Shown here one piece after another: positions 46,252-55,615 of a stretch of 64,000 bases of DNA. The stretch is from Flavobacterium sp. 11 (lineage in GTDB: Bacteria; Bacteroidota; Bacteroidia; Flavobacteriales; Flavobacteriaceae). The stretch lies in the NCBI RefSeq assembly GCF_002754315.1, contig NZ_PEFE01000001.1:3038001-3102000 (forward strand), in the 5' to 3' direction. Made by a program: the position numbers and the translations under genes. The notes under the pieces are model-generated. The model was not told the origin of the DNA and did not search any database. It saw only the letters and a program-made list of their open reading frames with translations. Position 1 is the first letter of the stretch. Every line of letters starts with the position of its first letter.

Positions 46252-46273
46252 TTATCCCGAAATTTCGGGATAA
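46252..46273. repeat. Perfect 22-base palindrome in a divergent promoter region
   Basis: TTATCCCGAAA directly joined to TTTCGGGATAA, between aroC (minus) and the phosphoesterase gene (plus). It can act as an operator or a REP-like element. CCCGAAATTTCGGG palindromes occur repeatedly in Flavobacterium intergenic DNA, as I recall. Confidence 0.75.
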
Positions 46274-46396
46274 AGTTTTAAGAAACATTTCACATTTATT
46301 GATATTAATTTAATCTTGTCTTAGATTTCTTAACCTTTAATTCCATTTCTATTGCTAATAATTCTATTAATTTGGTAAACTTCAAATTCAAATACA

Positions 46397-47236
46397 TTGA
46401 AAAAAAGAAAAGTCGAGTTAGTGGTGATTTCTGATGTACACCTTGGAACTTTTGGTAGTCATGCTAAAGAACTTTATAATTATTTATCTTCTATAAAACC
46501 TAAAACGCTAGTATTAAATGGTGATATTATAGATGTATGGCAGTTTCGAAAATCCTATTTTCCAAAAGCACATTTAAAAGTCATACAAAAAATTATAAGT
46601 TTTGCATCCAAAGGGACAAAGGTTTACTACATCACAGGAAATCATGATGAAATGCTCCGAAAATTTAGCGATATGAATATGGGTAATTTCGCATTAGTGG
46701 ACAAGTTAGTTTTAAATCTCGATGACAAAAAGGCCTGGATATTTCACGGTGATGTTTTTGATGCCTCTGTACAACACTCAAAATGGATTGCCAAACTTGG
46801 TGGTTTAGGCTATGATTATTTAATACTTTCAAACCGATTTGTCAATTGGTGTTTATCCAAAATAGGAAGAGAGCCGTATTCTTTTTCTAAAAAAATAAAG
46901 GCAAGTGTAAAAAAAGCAGTAAAACACATTTCTGATTTTGAGAAAACGGCAACTGAATTAGCCATCGAAAAAAAATACGATTATGTTATATGCGGGCATA
47001 TTCATGAACCAAAAATGATTCATCAAGAAACTAAAAACGGGTCAACTTTATATTTGAATTCTGGAGATTGGGTTGAAAACTTAACAGCATTGGAATACAA
47101 TAAAAAACGTTGGAAATTATATAACTATTCCGAAGCAAATTATATTGAAGAAGAGAACCTTTTTGAGATGGAAGATATTTTAAGCAATCAAATCGTGGCT
47201 TCAGCGCTTTTCTCCAAACAAAACATCCTAATGTAA
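46397..47236 (+). CDS. LpxH-like metallophosphoesterase
   Basis: 279 residues from a TTG start, used because no ATG lies between it and the first motif, which begins at residue 9. Calcineurin-like motifs in order: ISDVHLG, LNGDIIDVW, ITGNHDE, FHGDVFD and CGHIHEP. The pattern and spacing match UDP-2,3-diacylglucosamine diphosphatase relatives, which act on lipid A precursors, but these longer Bacteroidota members are not all proven LpxH. Cytoplasmic, membrane-associated by family. Single gene, with the 22-base palindrome upstream. Confidence 0.88.
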   Translation: MKKRKVELVVISDVHLGTFGSHAKELYNYLSSIKPKTLVLNGDIIDVWQFRKSYFPKAHLKVIQKIISFASKGTKVYYITGNHDEMLRKFSDMNMGNFALVDKLVLNLDDKKAWIFHGDVFDASVQHSKWIAKLGGLGYDYLILSNRFVNWCLSKIGREPYSFSKKIKASVKKAVKHISDFEKTATELAIEKKYDYVICGHIHEPKMIHQETKNGSTLYLNSGDWVENLTALEYNKKRWKLYNYSEANYIEEENLFEMEDILSNQIVASALFSKQNILM

Positions 47237-47326
47237 TACCAACATAAAAAAGCATCAAAATCCTGAAAAACGTAAATTATATAACTTTTCTATAAAATTT
47301 TATAAACTTCATACCCTACTTAATTA

Positions 47327-47334
47327 TACATTTG
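47327..47334 (+). promoter_or_regulatory. -7 box of the outer-membrane barrel gene
   Basis: TACATTTG fits TAnnTTTG and lies 20 bases before the ATG at 47355, so the leader would be very short. No TTG at -33 is obvious. Confidence 0.5.
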
Positions 47335-47354
47335 TATCTATAAAAAACTTACTT

Positions 47355-47858
47355 ATGAAAAAAATTATTTTATCGGCAATAATGTTAATTGGATTAGCAT
47401 TTACCGCACAAGCACAAGACATTTCGAAAAACGCATTGGGATTACGTTTAGGTGGTAATAATGGTTTTGGTGGAGAACTTTCTTACCAAAGAGCATTAGG
47501 AAGCAACAACAGACTTGAACTTGATTTAGGTTGGAGAAACAGAAGTAACTATAACAACAATGGTTATGATGACAATGCAGTAAAATTAGCAGCTTTGTAC
47601 CAATGGGTATGGAACATTGATGGTGGTTTCAACTGGTATGCAGGTGTTGGTGGTGGTGTAGGAAGCTACAGTTATGATAATAATAACGAATCATTTAATG
47701 ATACTTTTGTATTTGCTGCTGGAGATATCGGTATTGAATATAACTTTGATATTCCATTGTTAATCTCTTTAGATTTCAGACCTGAGTTTGGAGGAAATGG
47801 ATATTACGAAAACAATTACGGTTCTGATATTGCATTAGGTCTTAGATACCAATTCTAA
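47355..47858 (+). CDS. Small outer-membrane beta-barrel protein
   Basis: 167 residues. Signal peptide (1-20, ending AQAQ), then eight or so amphipathic strands rich in Gly, Asn and Tyr (GLRLGGNNGFGGELSYQRAL; WYAGVGGGVGSYSYDNN), ending in LGLRYQF with the C-terminal Phe typical of outer-membrane barrels. Resembles OmpW/OmpX-size porin-like proteins; no transport or enzyme motif. Monocistronic between the -7 box and the terminator at 47877. Confidence 0.9.
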   Translation: MKKIILSAIMLIGLAFTAQAQDISKNALGLRLGGNNGFGGELSYQRALGSNNRLELDLGWRNRSNYNNNGYDDNAVKLAALYQWVWNIDGGFNWYAGVGGGVGSYSYDNNNESFNDTFVFAAGDIGIEYNFDIPLLISLDFRPEFGGNGYYENNYGSDIALGLRYQF

Positions 47859-47876
47859 TATTTTAGATAACATATT

Positions 47877-47909
47877 AAAAACGCCACTAGCAATAGTGGC
47901 GTTTTTTTT
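47877..47909. terminator. Bidirectional terminator between converging genes
   Basis: Stem AAAACGCCACTA and TAGTGGCGTTTT with a four-base loop and T runs on both strands. Its right end touches the stop codon of the minus-strand gene at 47908. Confidence 0.95.
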
Positions 47910-48336
47910 ATTTAAAAATAATCTCTTTCTTGGAATTTATCTTGACTACACAAAAAGGATTTGTAAAAGCTTGTGTAACCATACTTCCCGGTTCAGGATT
48001 AGTTTCTTTTATGGTGATAACAATATTTTTATCGGTTTCAATAACAGTATCAATCCCTATACTATACCCTCCAGATGTTTTTTCTCCCATATTCAAAACT
48101 ATAAAATTCGCAGTCTGAACATCATTTGAACTGATTTTATTTTTTAAATTTTCATCGTTCTGCAACATTGCAATTTCATTTGGCTCCGAAAGAATCTCAA
48201 AAAAACGAATACTTGCACCACCGTTTGTCTGTTGCGTCAAGACTTCATATAAAGAACTTTTATCGGAACTTTTTGTAACTGTTGCACCGCAGGAAACTAA
48301 AGCGACAGCAACTAGTGATACTATTATTTTTTTCAT
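47908..48336 (-). CDS. PrcB-domain lipoprotein
   Basis: 142 residues. Lipoprotein signal with lipobox ending LVSC at residue 16. The C-terminal two thirds show the PrcB_C pattern: DVQTANFIVLNMGEKTSGGY with the conserved Thr-Gly-Gly-Tyr, then VIETDKNIVITIKETNPEPG. PrcB was described as a stabilising partner of the Treponema PrtP protease complex; no protease gene is near here. Predicted periplasmic and lipid-anchored. Single gene. Confidence 0.88.
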   Translation of the reverse strand: MKKIIVSLVAVALVSCGATVTKSSDKSSLYEVLTQQTNGGASIRFFEILSEPNEIAMLQNDENLKNKISSNDVQTANFIVLNMGEKTSGGYSIGIDTVIETDKNIVITIKETNPEPGSMVTQAFTNPFCVVKINSKKEIIFK

Positions 48337-48408
48337 TGCAACATTTTATTCGTTAATGGATTAATTTCAAAAAGTTTTACTACTTTTTATTTTAGAAAAA
48401 TATAAAAT

Positions 48409-49542
48409 CTATGCATATTTTTTTATCGCTTTTTTATATAAAGCTTCATAAAGCGGCAAGATGTTTTTGATGTCAAATTGTTTTGCAACTGACAGCGCAT
48501 TTTCTTTAAATTTATGAAGAGTAGCGTCATCTTTTAAAATTTTCAAAGCGTTTTGTGCCATTTCATCTGTATTCCCAACATTGCTTAAATATCCGGAAAT
48601 ACCGTCAAAATTCACTTCTGGCAAACCTCCGGAATTACTTGAAATTACGGGAACACTCCAAGCCATTGCTTCGAGAGCCGCAAGTCCAAAACTTTCTGTT
48701 TCAGATGGTAACAAAAATAAATCAGTATAACTCAAAATTTTATCAATCTCATTACTGTTTCCAAAAAAGATGACTTTATCCTGAATTCCTAATTCCTGAC
48801 ATAAATATTCTGCTTTTTCTTTTTCAGGACCATCCCCTACCATCATCAATTTAGCAGGAATTTCTTTTTGAATATTATAGAAAATTTTAATTATATCCGG
48901 AATTCGTTTTACTTTTCTGAAATTACTGATGTGCGTAATGATTCTCTCATTTTTATTAGCCATTACAGAACGATGACAAGCTGTACTTGGATCATTATGG
49001 TTTTTATCTAATTCTATAAAATTAGGAATTACCTCAATTTCATTTTTTATATTAAATAATTTATGAGTATCATCTTTCAAACTTTGGGAAACCGAAGTAA
49101 CAAAATCAGATTTGTTAATGCTAAAAGTTACGGCTGGTTTATAAAATGGATGGTTCCCAACTAATGTAATATCAGTTCCGTGAAGTGTAGTCACCATTGG
49201 AATATTAATTCCCTCATCTTTCAGCATTTGTTTGGCCATATAACCTGCATAAGCATGAGGAATTGCATAATGTACATGCAATAACTCGATTTTATAGAGC
49301 TTTACCATATCCACTAATTTGCTTGACAAAGCCAATTCGTATGGTTGATAATGAAATAATGGATATTCAGGAACATTCACTTCGTGGTAATGCACATTTG
49401 GATTTAAAAGCGCCAAACGTACAGGTTGACTATACGTTATAAAATGGATTTCGTGACCACGTCTTGCCAATTCAAGACCTAATTCTGTAGCGACAACACC
49501 ACTTCCTCCAAAGGTAGGATAACAAACTATTGCAATTTTCAT
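48409..49542 (-). CDS. bshA: N-acetyl-alpha-D-glucosaminyl L-malate synthase (bacillithiol synthesis)
   Basis: 377 residues, GT4 glycosyltransferase. The start MKIAIVCYPTFGGSGVVATELG is the BshA signature. It is followed by VHYAIPHAYAGYMAKQML, TTLHGTDITLVGNHPFY, the donor site SNFRKVKRIPDII and LLPSETESFGLAALEAMAWS with the EX7E motif. Couples UDP-GlcNAc and L-malate in the first bacillithiol step. bshB and bshC are not in the window; Bacteroidota often scatter them. Confidence 0.95.
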   Translation of the reverse strand: MKIAIVCYPTFGGSGVVATELGLELARRGHEIHFITYSQPVRLALLNPNVHYHEVNVPEYPLFHYQPYELALSSKLVDMVKLYKIELLHVHYAIPHAYAGYMAKQMLKDEGINIPMVTTLHGTDITLVGNHPFYKPAVTFSINKSDFVTSVSQSLKDDTHKLFNIKNEIEVIPNFIELDKNHNDPSTACHRSVMANKNERIITHISNFRKVKRIPDIIKIFYNIQKEIPAKLMMVGDGPEKEKAEYLCQELGIQDKVIFFGNSNEIDKILSYTDLFLLPSETESFGLAALEAMAWSVPVISSNSGGLPEVNFDGISGYLSNVGNTDEMAQNALKILKDDATLHKFKENALSVAKQFDIKNILPLYEALYKKAIKKYA

Positions 49543-49617
49543 CTATGTATTTTAATGAAACGAAATTAATAAAAATAGGAATGTGTTTTATGGAAATTTA
49601 AGTTAAATCTTTAAAGT

Positions 49618-51630
49618 CTAAAACTTAATACGTTGGATTCTTACCGCATTTAAAATCGCTAATAAAGCGACGCCAACATCAGCAAAAACAGCTTCCCACA
49701 TCGTAGCTAATCCTCCTGCTCCCATTACCAAAACTATCAATTTAACGGTAAAAGCTAAAAAAATGTTTTGCCAAACAATTTGTTTTGTCTTTTTTCCAAT
49801 ATTAATTGCAGTATAAATCTTAGTGGGTTGATCATTTTGAATAACAACATCAGCAGTTTCAATGGTGGCGTCACTTCCTAAACCACCCATTGCAATTCCT
49901 ACATTTGCTAGAGCAATTACCGGAGCATCATTTACCCCATCACCAACAAATGCAACGCTTAAATTTTGCTTCAATACAGCCTCTAGTTTTTCAACTTTGT
50001 TTTCAGGCAATAAATTTCCAAAAGCCTGATCAATATTCAACTCTTTGGCAACAACAGAAACTATTGATTGATTATCGCCAGAAAGCATAATAGTTTCGAC
50101 ATTTAATTTGTGTAAGCTCTGGATTGCCTCTTTTGCATCTTCTTTAACTTCATCAGCAATAATAAAATAACCGGCATATTTTTGATTGACAGCAACAAGT
50201 ATAATTGTAAATGGAATCGTATCAATTTCTGCATCATAAGTGATATTGTAATTTTTCATCAACTTAGCATTTCCTACTAAAATCTCTTTTCCATCCACAA
50301 AACCTTTTAATCCCAATCCTGGAATTTCCTTTACTTCAGTTACACTAGTAGCTTTTGTATGGTCTTTGGCAAATTCTATAATTGCCGAACCCACGGGATG
50401 TGTGGATTTAGTTTCAATTGCGGCTGTATAGCTAATCAAATCGGTCTCTGGAATTCCTACAGCTACAACTTTTTGAACTTTGAAAACCCCTTTAGTCAAT
50501 GTTCCTGTTTTATCAAAAACGACTACTTTGACCGATGCTATTATATCCAGAAAAGTAGATCCTTTGAATAAAATTCCGTTTTTACTTGCTGCGCCAATTC
50601 CACCAAAATAACCTAACGGAATAGAAATCACCAATGCGCAAGGACAAGAAATCACTAAGAAAACCAATGCTCTGTACAACCAATCCTTAAAAACATAATT
50701 GTCTATAAATACCATTGGAAGCACACAAATAGCTATCGCCAGATAGACCACAATTGGTGTGTAAATTTTAGCAAATTTCCGGATAAACAATTCGGTTGGT
50801 GCTTTTTTTGCAGTAGCTTCCTGAACCATTTCCAGAATTTTCGATAATTTACTATCGGTGAAAGCTGTAGTTACTTCTACTTGAGAAACCGTATTGAGAT
50901 TAATCATTCCTGCCAAGATTGTTTCTCCTTTAGATTTGGTATCAGGTTTGCTTTCTCCTGTTAATGCTGCAGTATTGAAAGTGGCATGATCAGAAAGTAA
51001 TTTTCCGTCTAAAGCTAATTTTTTGCCTGGTTTCAATTCTATGATTTCTCCAATGGTTACTTCCGAAGCTTTTTTGGAAACAATATTCACTCCTTCAATT
51101 ACATTTGCTACATCAGGTCTTTGGTCTAACAATGATTTTATATTCGATTTTGCTCTTCTTACGGCTAACATCTGGAATAATTCACCAATGGCATAGAATA
51201 ACATTACAGCCACACCTTCGGCATATTGACCAATTCCAAATGCGCCTAACGTAGCAATTCCCATCAAGAAAAATTCAGAAAAAACAGCTCCTTTACGGAT
51301 GCTTTCATACGCTTCTTTCAAAACTGGAAAACCTACCGGAATATAAGCTATAACATACCAAACGATTCGAATCCAACCATTAAACCAAGATTGTGGAACG
51401 TAATTATCAAACAATAATGCAATCAGCAATCCTATAAAACTAATTATGGAAGGTAAAAACATTATGAAAGTGCTTTCATTTCCAGTAGAATGATCGTGAT
51501 CTTCCTCATCATGATGTTCAGACTCACTGTGAGAAGAACAACATCCTGCATCTTGCTCTGCTTTATTGACTTTTTTTTCTTCTAAAGCACAGCAAGCTTG
51601 TTTATCATTCATATCCTGTTTGTGTGTCAT
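49618..51630 (-). CDS. Heavy-metal P1B-type ATPase (Zn/Cd/Pb class)
   Basis: 670 residues. The first 55 residues are a Cys/His-rich tail (CC, CCSSH, then HHDEEDHDHS) in place of the usual HMA domain. Then come the membrane region, the actuator TGESKP, the metal site SCPCALVIS in helix 6, phosphorylation loop DKTGTLTKG, the nucleotide-domain HP motif (THPVGSA), and GDGVNDAPVIA. The Cys-Pro-Cys site with a His-rich tail fits export of Zn2+/Cd2+/Pb2+ rather than copper. No adjacent metal regulator. Inner membrane. Confidence 0.94.
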   Translation of the reverse strand: MTHKQDMNDKQACCALEEKKVNKAEQDAGCCSSHSESEHHDEEDHDHSTGNESTFIMFLPSIISFIGLLIALLFDNYVPQSWFNGWIRIVWYVIAYIPVGFPVLKEAYESIRKGAVFSEFFLMGIATLGAFGIGQYAEGVAVMLFYAIGELFQMLAVRRAKSNIKSLLDQRPDVANVIEGVNIVSKKASEVTIGEIIELKPGKKLALDGKLLSDHATFNTAALTGESKPDTKSKGETILAGMINLNTVSQVEVTTAFTDSKLSKILEMVQEATAKKAPTELFIRKFAKIYTPIVVYLAIAICVLPMVFIDNYVFKDWLYRALVFLVISCPCALVISIPLGYFGGIGAASKNGILFKGSTFLDIIASVKVVVFDKTGTLTKGVFKVQKVVAVGIPETDLISYTAAIETKSTHPVGSAIIEFAKDHTKATSVTEVKEIPGLGLKGFVDGKEILVGNAKLMKNYNITYDAEIDTIPFTIILVAVNQKYAGYFIIADEVKEDAKEAIQSLHKLNVETIMLSGDNQSIVSVVAKELNIDQAFGNLLPENKVEKLEAVLKQNLSVAFVGDGVNDAPVIALANVGIAMGGLGSDATIETADVVIQNDQPTKIYTAINIGKKTKQIVWQNIFLAFTVKLIVLVMGAGGLATMWEAVFADVGVALLAILNAVRIQRIKF

Positions 51631-51838
51631 TATAGCTAATTTATTTTTAGTAAAAGAAAAATGCTAATACTAACCAAAGTGTTACTATTACTGTAAAGTT
51701 AGTTGAATTTAGTGTTTTATCTTTTGATACAGCACATAAAATTAATGCTAATAATTACCCAACAATTATTTGTTTACAATAAAATGTTTCAGACTTGAAT
51801 TCTTTTCATTTTCAAACAATAATTATAGTGTTTCAAGT

Positions 51839-52462
51839 CTATTTGTCCTTTTTAGTACTTTTTTTATTAATCCATTTATTCACTTTATAACTAAGATAAG
51901 CCGAGCCAGTGCCGATAATTGCTCCTGCAAATACATCACTTGGATAATGAACCCCTAAATGCATTCGAGAATATCCCACTGCTCCTGCCCAAACAAATGA
52001 TGGGGCAATAACATACCATTTAGGATAAGCCAAACTCAGTGATGTTGCTGTTGCAAAAACTAAAGAAGTATGCCCCGAAGGAAAGGAATTACCAACAGAC
52101 GATGTTGCTTGATCGATATCCGGATAGGTTTCAAATGGTCTGTCTCTTTTTATAGTATGTTTCAATGCTGTGGTAATAAATGCATTTACCAAGAATGCTT
52201 CTCCTATAAAAATTGCTTGTTTCTTGATGGTACTATCTTTCTTTATTAAAGCAACAGAATATAGAATAATGGGAGTTGCAACACTGATTGGAACCGCACT
52301 ATTTGTTACTAATTTAAAACTAGGATCTAAACTCTTATTTCTATGAACATTGATATCCCGTAAAATATTTATATCACTATTTTGAGCATTTACAAAAGTC
52401 ATGCAAAAAAGCAATACAATTAGATAGACTTTTGTAAAAACGGTATTCCTATTTTTCATCAA
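51839..52462 (-). CDS. PAP2-family membrane phosphatase
   Basis: 207 residues. Signal-like N-terminus and about four hydrophobic segments. The three PAP2 motifs are complete: KRDRPFE (about 116-122), PSGHTS (about 139-144) and SRMHLGVHYPSDV (about 177-189). Members dephosphorylate undecaprenyl pyrophosphate, phosphatidic acid or related lipids on the periplasmic side; the substrate here is open. The upstream terminator at 52540 isolates it from the long cluster that follows. Confidence 0.92.
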   Translation of the reverse strand: MMKNRNTVFTKVYLIVLLFCMTFVNAQNSDINILRDINVHRNKSLDPSFKLVTNSAVPISVATPIILYSVALIKKDSTIKKQAIFIGEAFLVNAFITTALKHTIKRDRPFETYPDIDQATSSVGNSFPSGHTSLVFATATSLSLAYPKWYVIAPSFVWAGAVGYSRMHLGVHYPSDVFAGAIIGTGSAYLSYKVNKWINKKSTKKDK

Positions 52463-52539
52463 ACAGTTTTTATCTCAAATATACTATAATACAGGCAAAA
52501 TTTGTAATGAAATACTGCTAATAAAATCATTTTAACAAA

Positions 52540-52586
52540 AAAATAGTCCAAATGAAATTGTCTATAATTTCATTTGGACTATTTTA
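52540..52586 (-). terminator. Strong terminator of the envelope gene cluster
   Basis: Stem AAATAGTCCAAATGAAATT and AATTTCATTTGGACTATTT with a six- to eight-base loop and T runs on both strands, 20 bases after the stop codon of the GH3 fusion gene. Confidence 0.95.
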
Positions 52587-52605
52587 TTATTCCGTCAAAG
52601 TTAGC

Positions 52606-55602
52606 TTAGTTTATAATCGCTTCATAAATCACCTTTTGAATATCTTCCCGAATATTTTCTTTGGATAATCTATTTTCACCTGCTATTGGAAAAGTTCTAT
52701 TCGATAAAAACACATAGACAATTTGCGTTTCGGGATCAGCCCAAGCCATAGTTCCTGTGTAACCGGTATGACCAAAACTAGTCATCGAAGCGCAACCACA
52801 CGTAGGTCCTTCTGCACCCAATTGTGGTTTATCAAAACCGACACCTCTCCTATTTCCTGCCGCACAAAAATAACACGTATTAAAATCTTCAAATGTCTTT
52901 TCAGAAAAATACTGCTGATTGCCATAATTTCCTTTTTGCAAGTAAAGCTCCATTATTTTAGCCACATCCATAGCGTTCGAAAAAACACCTGCGTGACCGG
53001 AAACTCCGCCTTCTAAAGCAGCAGATAAATCATTGACATATCCTTGTAAAAGTTGATGACGGAAATAGGTATCAGTTTCTGTTGGAGGAATTCTGTTTTT
53101 ATCAAATTTCCCTAACGGATTAAAACTGGAATTATTCATTCCGAGTGAGCGGTAGAAATTCTCCTGAATCAAAATATCTAATGTTTTACCCGTTGTTTTT
53201 TCTAAATAATCTTTCAAAATCATAAAAGTAAGATCGCTGTACTTGTATTCTTTTTTCAAGGAAAGCTTGCTCTTAACAATCATTTTCATAATGGTGTCGC
53301 TAAAATCATTTCTTATAAAAAGACTGTCTGTCATTCGTTTAGAAAACTGCTCTTCGGAGGTTTTTCTAAAATAAACTTCCGAAGGAAATTTAGATTTATC
53401 CATTGTCGCTTTATAAAATGGAATTCCTGCAGCAAGTCCTGCATAATGAGACAATAAATCTTTAAAATTAATATTTGCTTTATTGGAATCTTTAAAAATG
53501 GGAGACATGGTTCCTAATGTAGTTTCCAGATTTATTTTTTGCTGATCGTATTGTAACATAACATTCGGCAACGTAGCCATAATTTTTGTCAATGAAGCAA
53601 CATCATAAATATCTGAATCTTGAACTTTAATCGTTTTATCATACGTATGATGCCCGAATGATTTTTGATAAATAACTTTACCTTTTCTGGCTACCAAAAC
53701 TTGAATTCCAGGCGTCATTTTGCCGTTAATCGCTTTGTTGGCAATGGCATCAATTTTGGATAAAATTTCAGCATTCATTCCTACATTTTCAGGAGTTGTG
53801 AATCCTAAACGATTTAATTTTTCAGTTGCTAAACCATCATTTACTTTAAAGCTCGTATTAATAGAAACCGGTAATTTTCCTTTGGCTTCAATCGCTCCAA
53901 AAATTAGTTCTGCAGAAACTATTTGTGCAATCGTACTGTTTTGATAGGAAACAACCAATCCTTCGAAATCTTCAAAATTTGTAATGGGTAATAACGAATA
54001 CGGTTTTGCAAAAACATCCAGAATTACATTATTGTTTTTAGCTAAAAAATTGATTTTAAACAATTCATTAGATTTTAAATCATCGTTTCTAAAAGCTACA
54101 TCTGATTTATGATATCCAATGATTACAGTTGTAAACCCTTGCAATTTTACTTGTAAACTATCTAAATTAGTATCTGCAACTACAGTTACGTCAGCGTATT
54201 TTTTCAAAGTCGAAACAAAAGCATCATTACTGTCATCTCCTATTTTTACATAAGCTATTTTTTGTTTGTCCAAATTTTTTATTGGTAAAACAGCAGCCGT
54301 ATTTTTTAGAACAGTAATTGCGTTTTCATACAATTCATATTGTAAAGCATCATTTTCAGATGAGTTTAAATCGTTATATAAATTTTCTGTTGCAATAGGT
54401 TTATAAGAGTTTAAACCTGCTTTGTATTTAAATTTCAAAATTTTCTTTACCGAAAAAGCCAATCTTTCGTCAGAAAATAAATTAGCTGAATACGCCAGCT
54501 TAAATTTTTCAATTGCTGAAGGAACATCTTCAGGAAATAACAACACATCATTTCCAGCCATAAAAGCTTCAAAATTAATTTCGCTTGGTAATTTAAAGTT
54601 ACTTACACTTTTCATATTCAAAGCATCAGTAAAAATAAGTCCTTTGAATCCTAATTCTTTTTGAAGAATATCAGTAACCACATTATAGGAAATCGATGAA
54701 GGATAATTAGGTCTTGACTCTAAACTGGGAACGTTTAAATGCGCCACCATAACAGAAGAAAGTCCTTCATGAAACATTTTTTTATACGGATAAAACTCTA
54801 CATCCATTAATCTTTCTTTCGAAAAATTAATCGTTGGTAATCCTTTATGTGAATCCGTTTCAGTATCGCCATGACCAGGAAAATGCTTTCCTGTAGAAAA
54901 GATTCCTTGACTCTGAACCCCTTTCATTAAAGCAATGGCGCGTTCAGTAACTTTGAATTTATCTTCGCCAAAAGAGCGAAAACCTATTATAGGATTTCTG
55001 GGATTTGTATTGATATCGAGAACTGGAGCAAAGTTAAATTGCAAACCCAATCGTTTGCTTTGTTTTCCCATCTGAAGACCAACTTTCTCCAACAATTTCA
55101 TGTCCTGGATGGCTCCAAGTGTCATATTCCAAGGATAACGATAGGTAGAATCTAATCGCATGCTCAATCCCCACTCAGCATCACTACCAATAAACAAAGG
55201 GATTTTTGACTTCGATTGAAAACGATTGGATAATTTAACTTGACGAACAGGACCACCTTGAAAGAAAATCAATCCTCCAATTTTGCTTTCCTGAATCAGT
55301 TTATCAATGCCCTTGAAGTGTACGGTATCTTTATTAGAATAAGCGGCAACCATAAATAATTGCCCAAATTTCTCCTCTAAAGTCATATCATTGTAAACAC
55401 TATCAACCCATTTATTTCCTTCGGGAGATAATTCAAAAAGTGTGGGGATATTACTCGATTTGATACTGTCCAAATTTTCAATTTTGGACGGAATGTTGGC
55501 TACAATTACTTTATTCTTATTAATTTTTGTCCCAACACAACTTGAAGCAACAAAGAAAATTAAGACATAAAATAAAACAATTTTGATGCCTATTTTTCTC
55601 AT
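52606..55602 (-). CDS. GH3 beta-N-acetylglucosaminidase fused to class C beta-lactamase-like serine hydrolase
   Basis: 998 residues from the ATG at 55602, chosen because it begins a lipoprotein signal (lipobox ending ASSC, Cys22) and avoids overlap with the upstream gene, which ends at 55616. N-terminal NagZ-type GH3 barrel with KHFPGHGDTETDSH (residues 239-252, the catalytic His-Asp dyad loop) and FTDALNMKSV holding the likely nucleophile Asp. A GH3 C-terminal sandwich follows to about 590. The C-terminal serine hydrolase has SLTK, YSD and GHTG motifs. Lipid-anchored, probably periplasmic; suggests combined removal of GlcNAc from muropeptides and cleavage of an amide or ester. Last gene of the cluster. 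Confidence 0.93.
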   Translation of the reverse strand: MRKIGIKIVLFYVLIFFVASSCVGTKINKNKVIVANIPSKIENLDSIKSSNIPTLFELSPEGNKWVDSVYNDMTLEEKFGQLFMVAAYSNKDTVHFKGIDKLIQESKIGGLIFFQGGPVRQVKLSNRFQSKSKIPLFIGSDAEWGLSMRLDSTYRYPWNMTLGAIQDMKLLEKVGLQMGKQSKRLGLQFNFAPVLDINTNPRNPIIGFRSFGEDKFKVTERAIALMKGVQSQGIFSTGKHFPGHGDTETDSHKGLPTINFSKERLMDVEFYPYKKMFHEGLSSVMVAHLNVPSLESRPNYPSSISYNVVTDILQKELGFKGLIFTDALNMKSVSNFKLPSEINFEAFMAGNDVLLFPEDVPSAIEKFKLAYSANLFSDERLAFSVKKILKFKYKAGLNSYKPIATENLYNDLNSSENDALQYELYENAITVLKNTAAVLPIKNLDKQKIAYVKIGDDSNDAFVSTLKKYADVTVVADTNLDSLQVKLQGFTTVIIGYHKSDVAFRNDDLKSNELFKINFLAKNNNVILDVFAKPYSLLPITNFEDFEGLVVSYQNSTIAQIVSAELIFGAIEAKGKLPVSINTSFKVNDGLATEKLNRLGFTTPENVGMNAEILSKIDAIANKAINGKMTPGIQVLVARKGKVIYQKSFGHHTYDKTIKVQDSDIYDVASLTKIMATLPNVMLQYDQQKINLETTLGTMSPIFKDSNKANINFKDLLSHYAGLAAGIPFYKATMDKSKFPSEVYFRKTSEEQFSKRMTDSLFIRNDFSDTIMKMIVKSKLSLKKEYKYSDLTFMILKDYLEKTTGKTLDILIQENFYRSLGMNNSSFNPLGKFDKNRIPPTETDTYFRHQLLQGYVNDLSAALEGGVSGHAGVFSNAMDVAKIMELYLQKGNYGNQQYFSEKTFEDFNTCYFCAAGNRRGVGFDKPQLGAEGPTCGCASMTSFGHTGYTGTMAWADPETQIVYVFLSNRTFPIAGENRLSKENIREDIQKVIYEAIIN

Positions 55603-55615
55603 TGAACTGTTTTGT

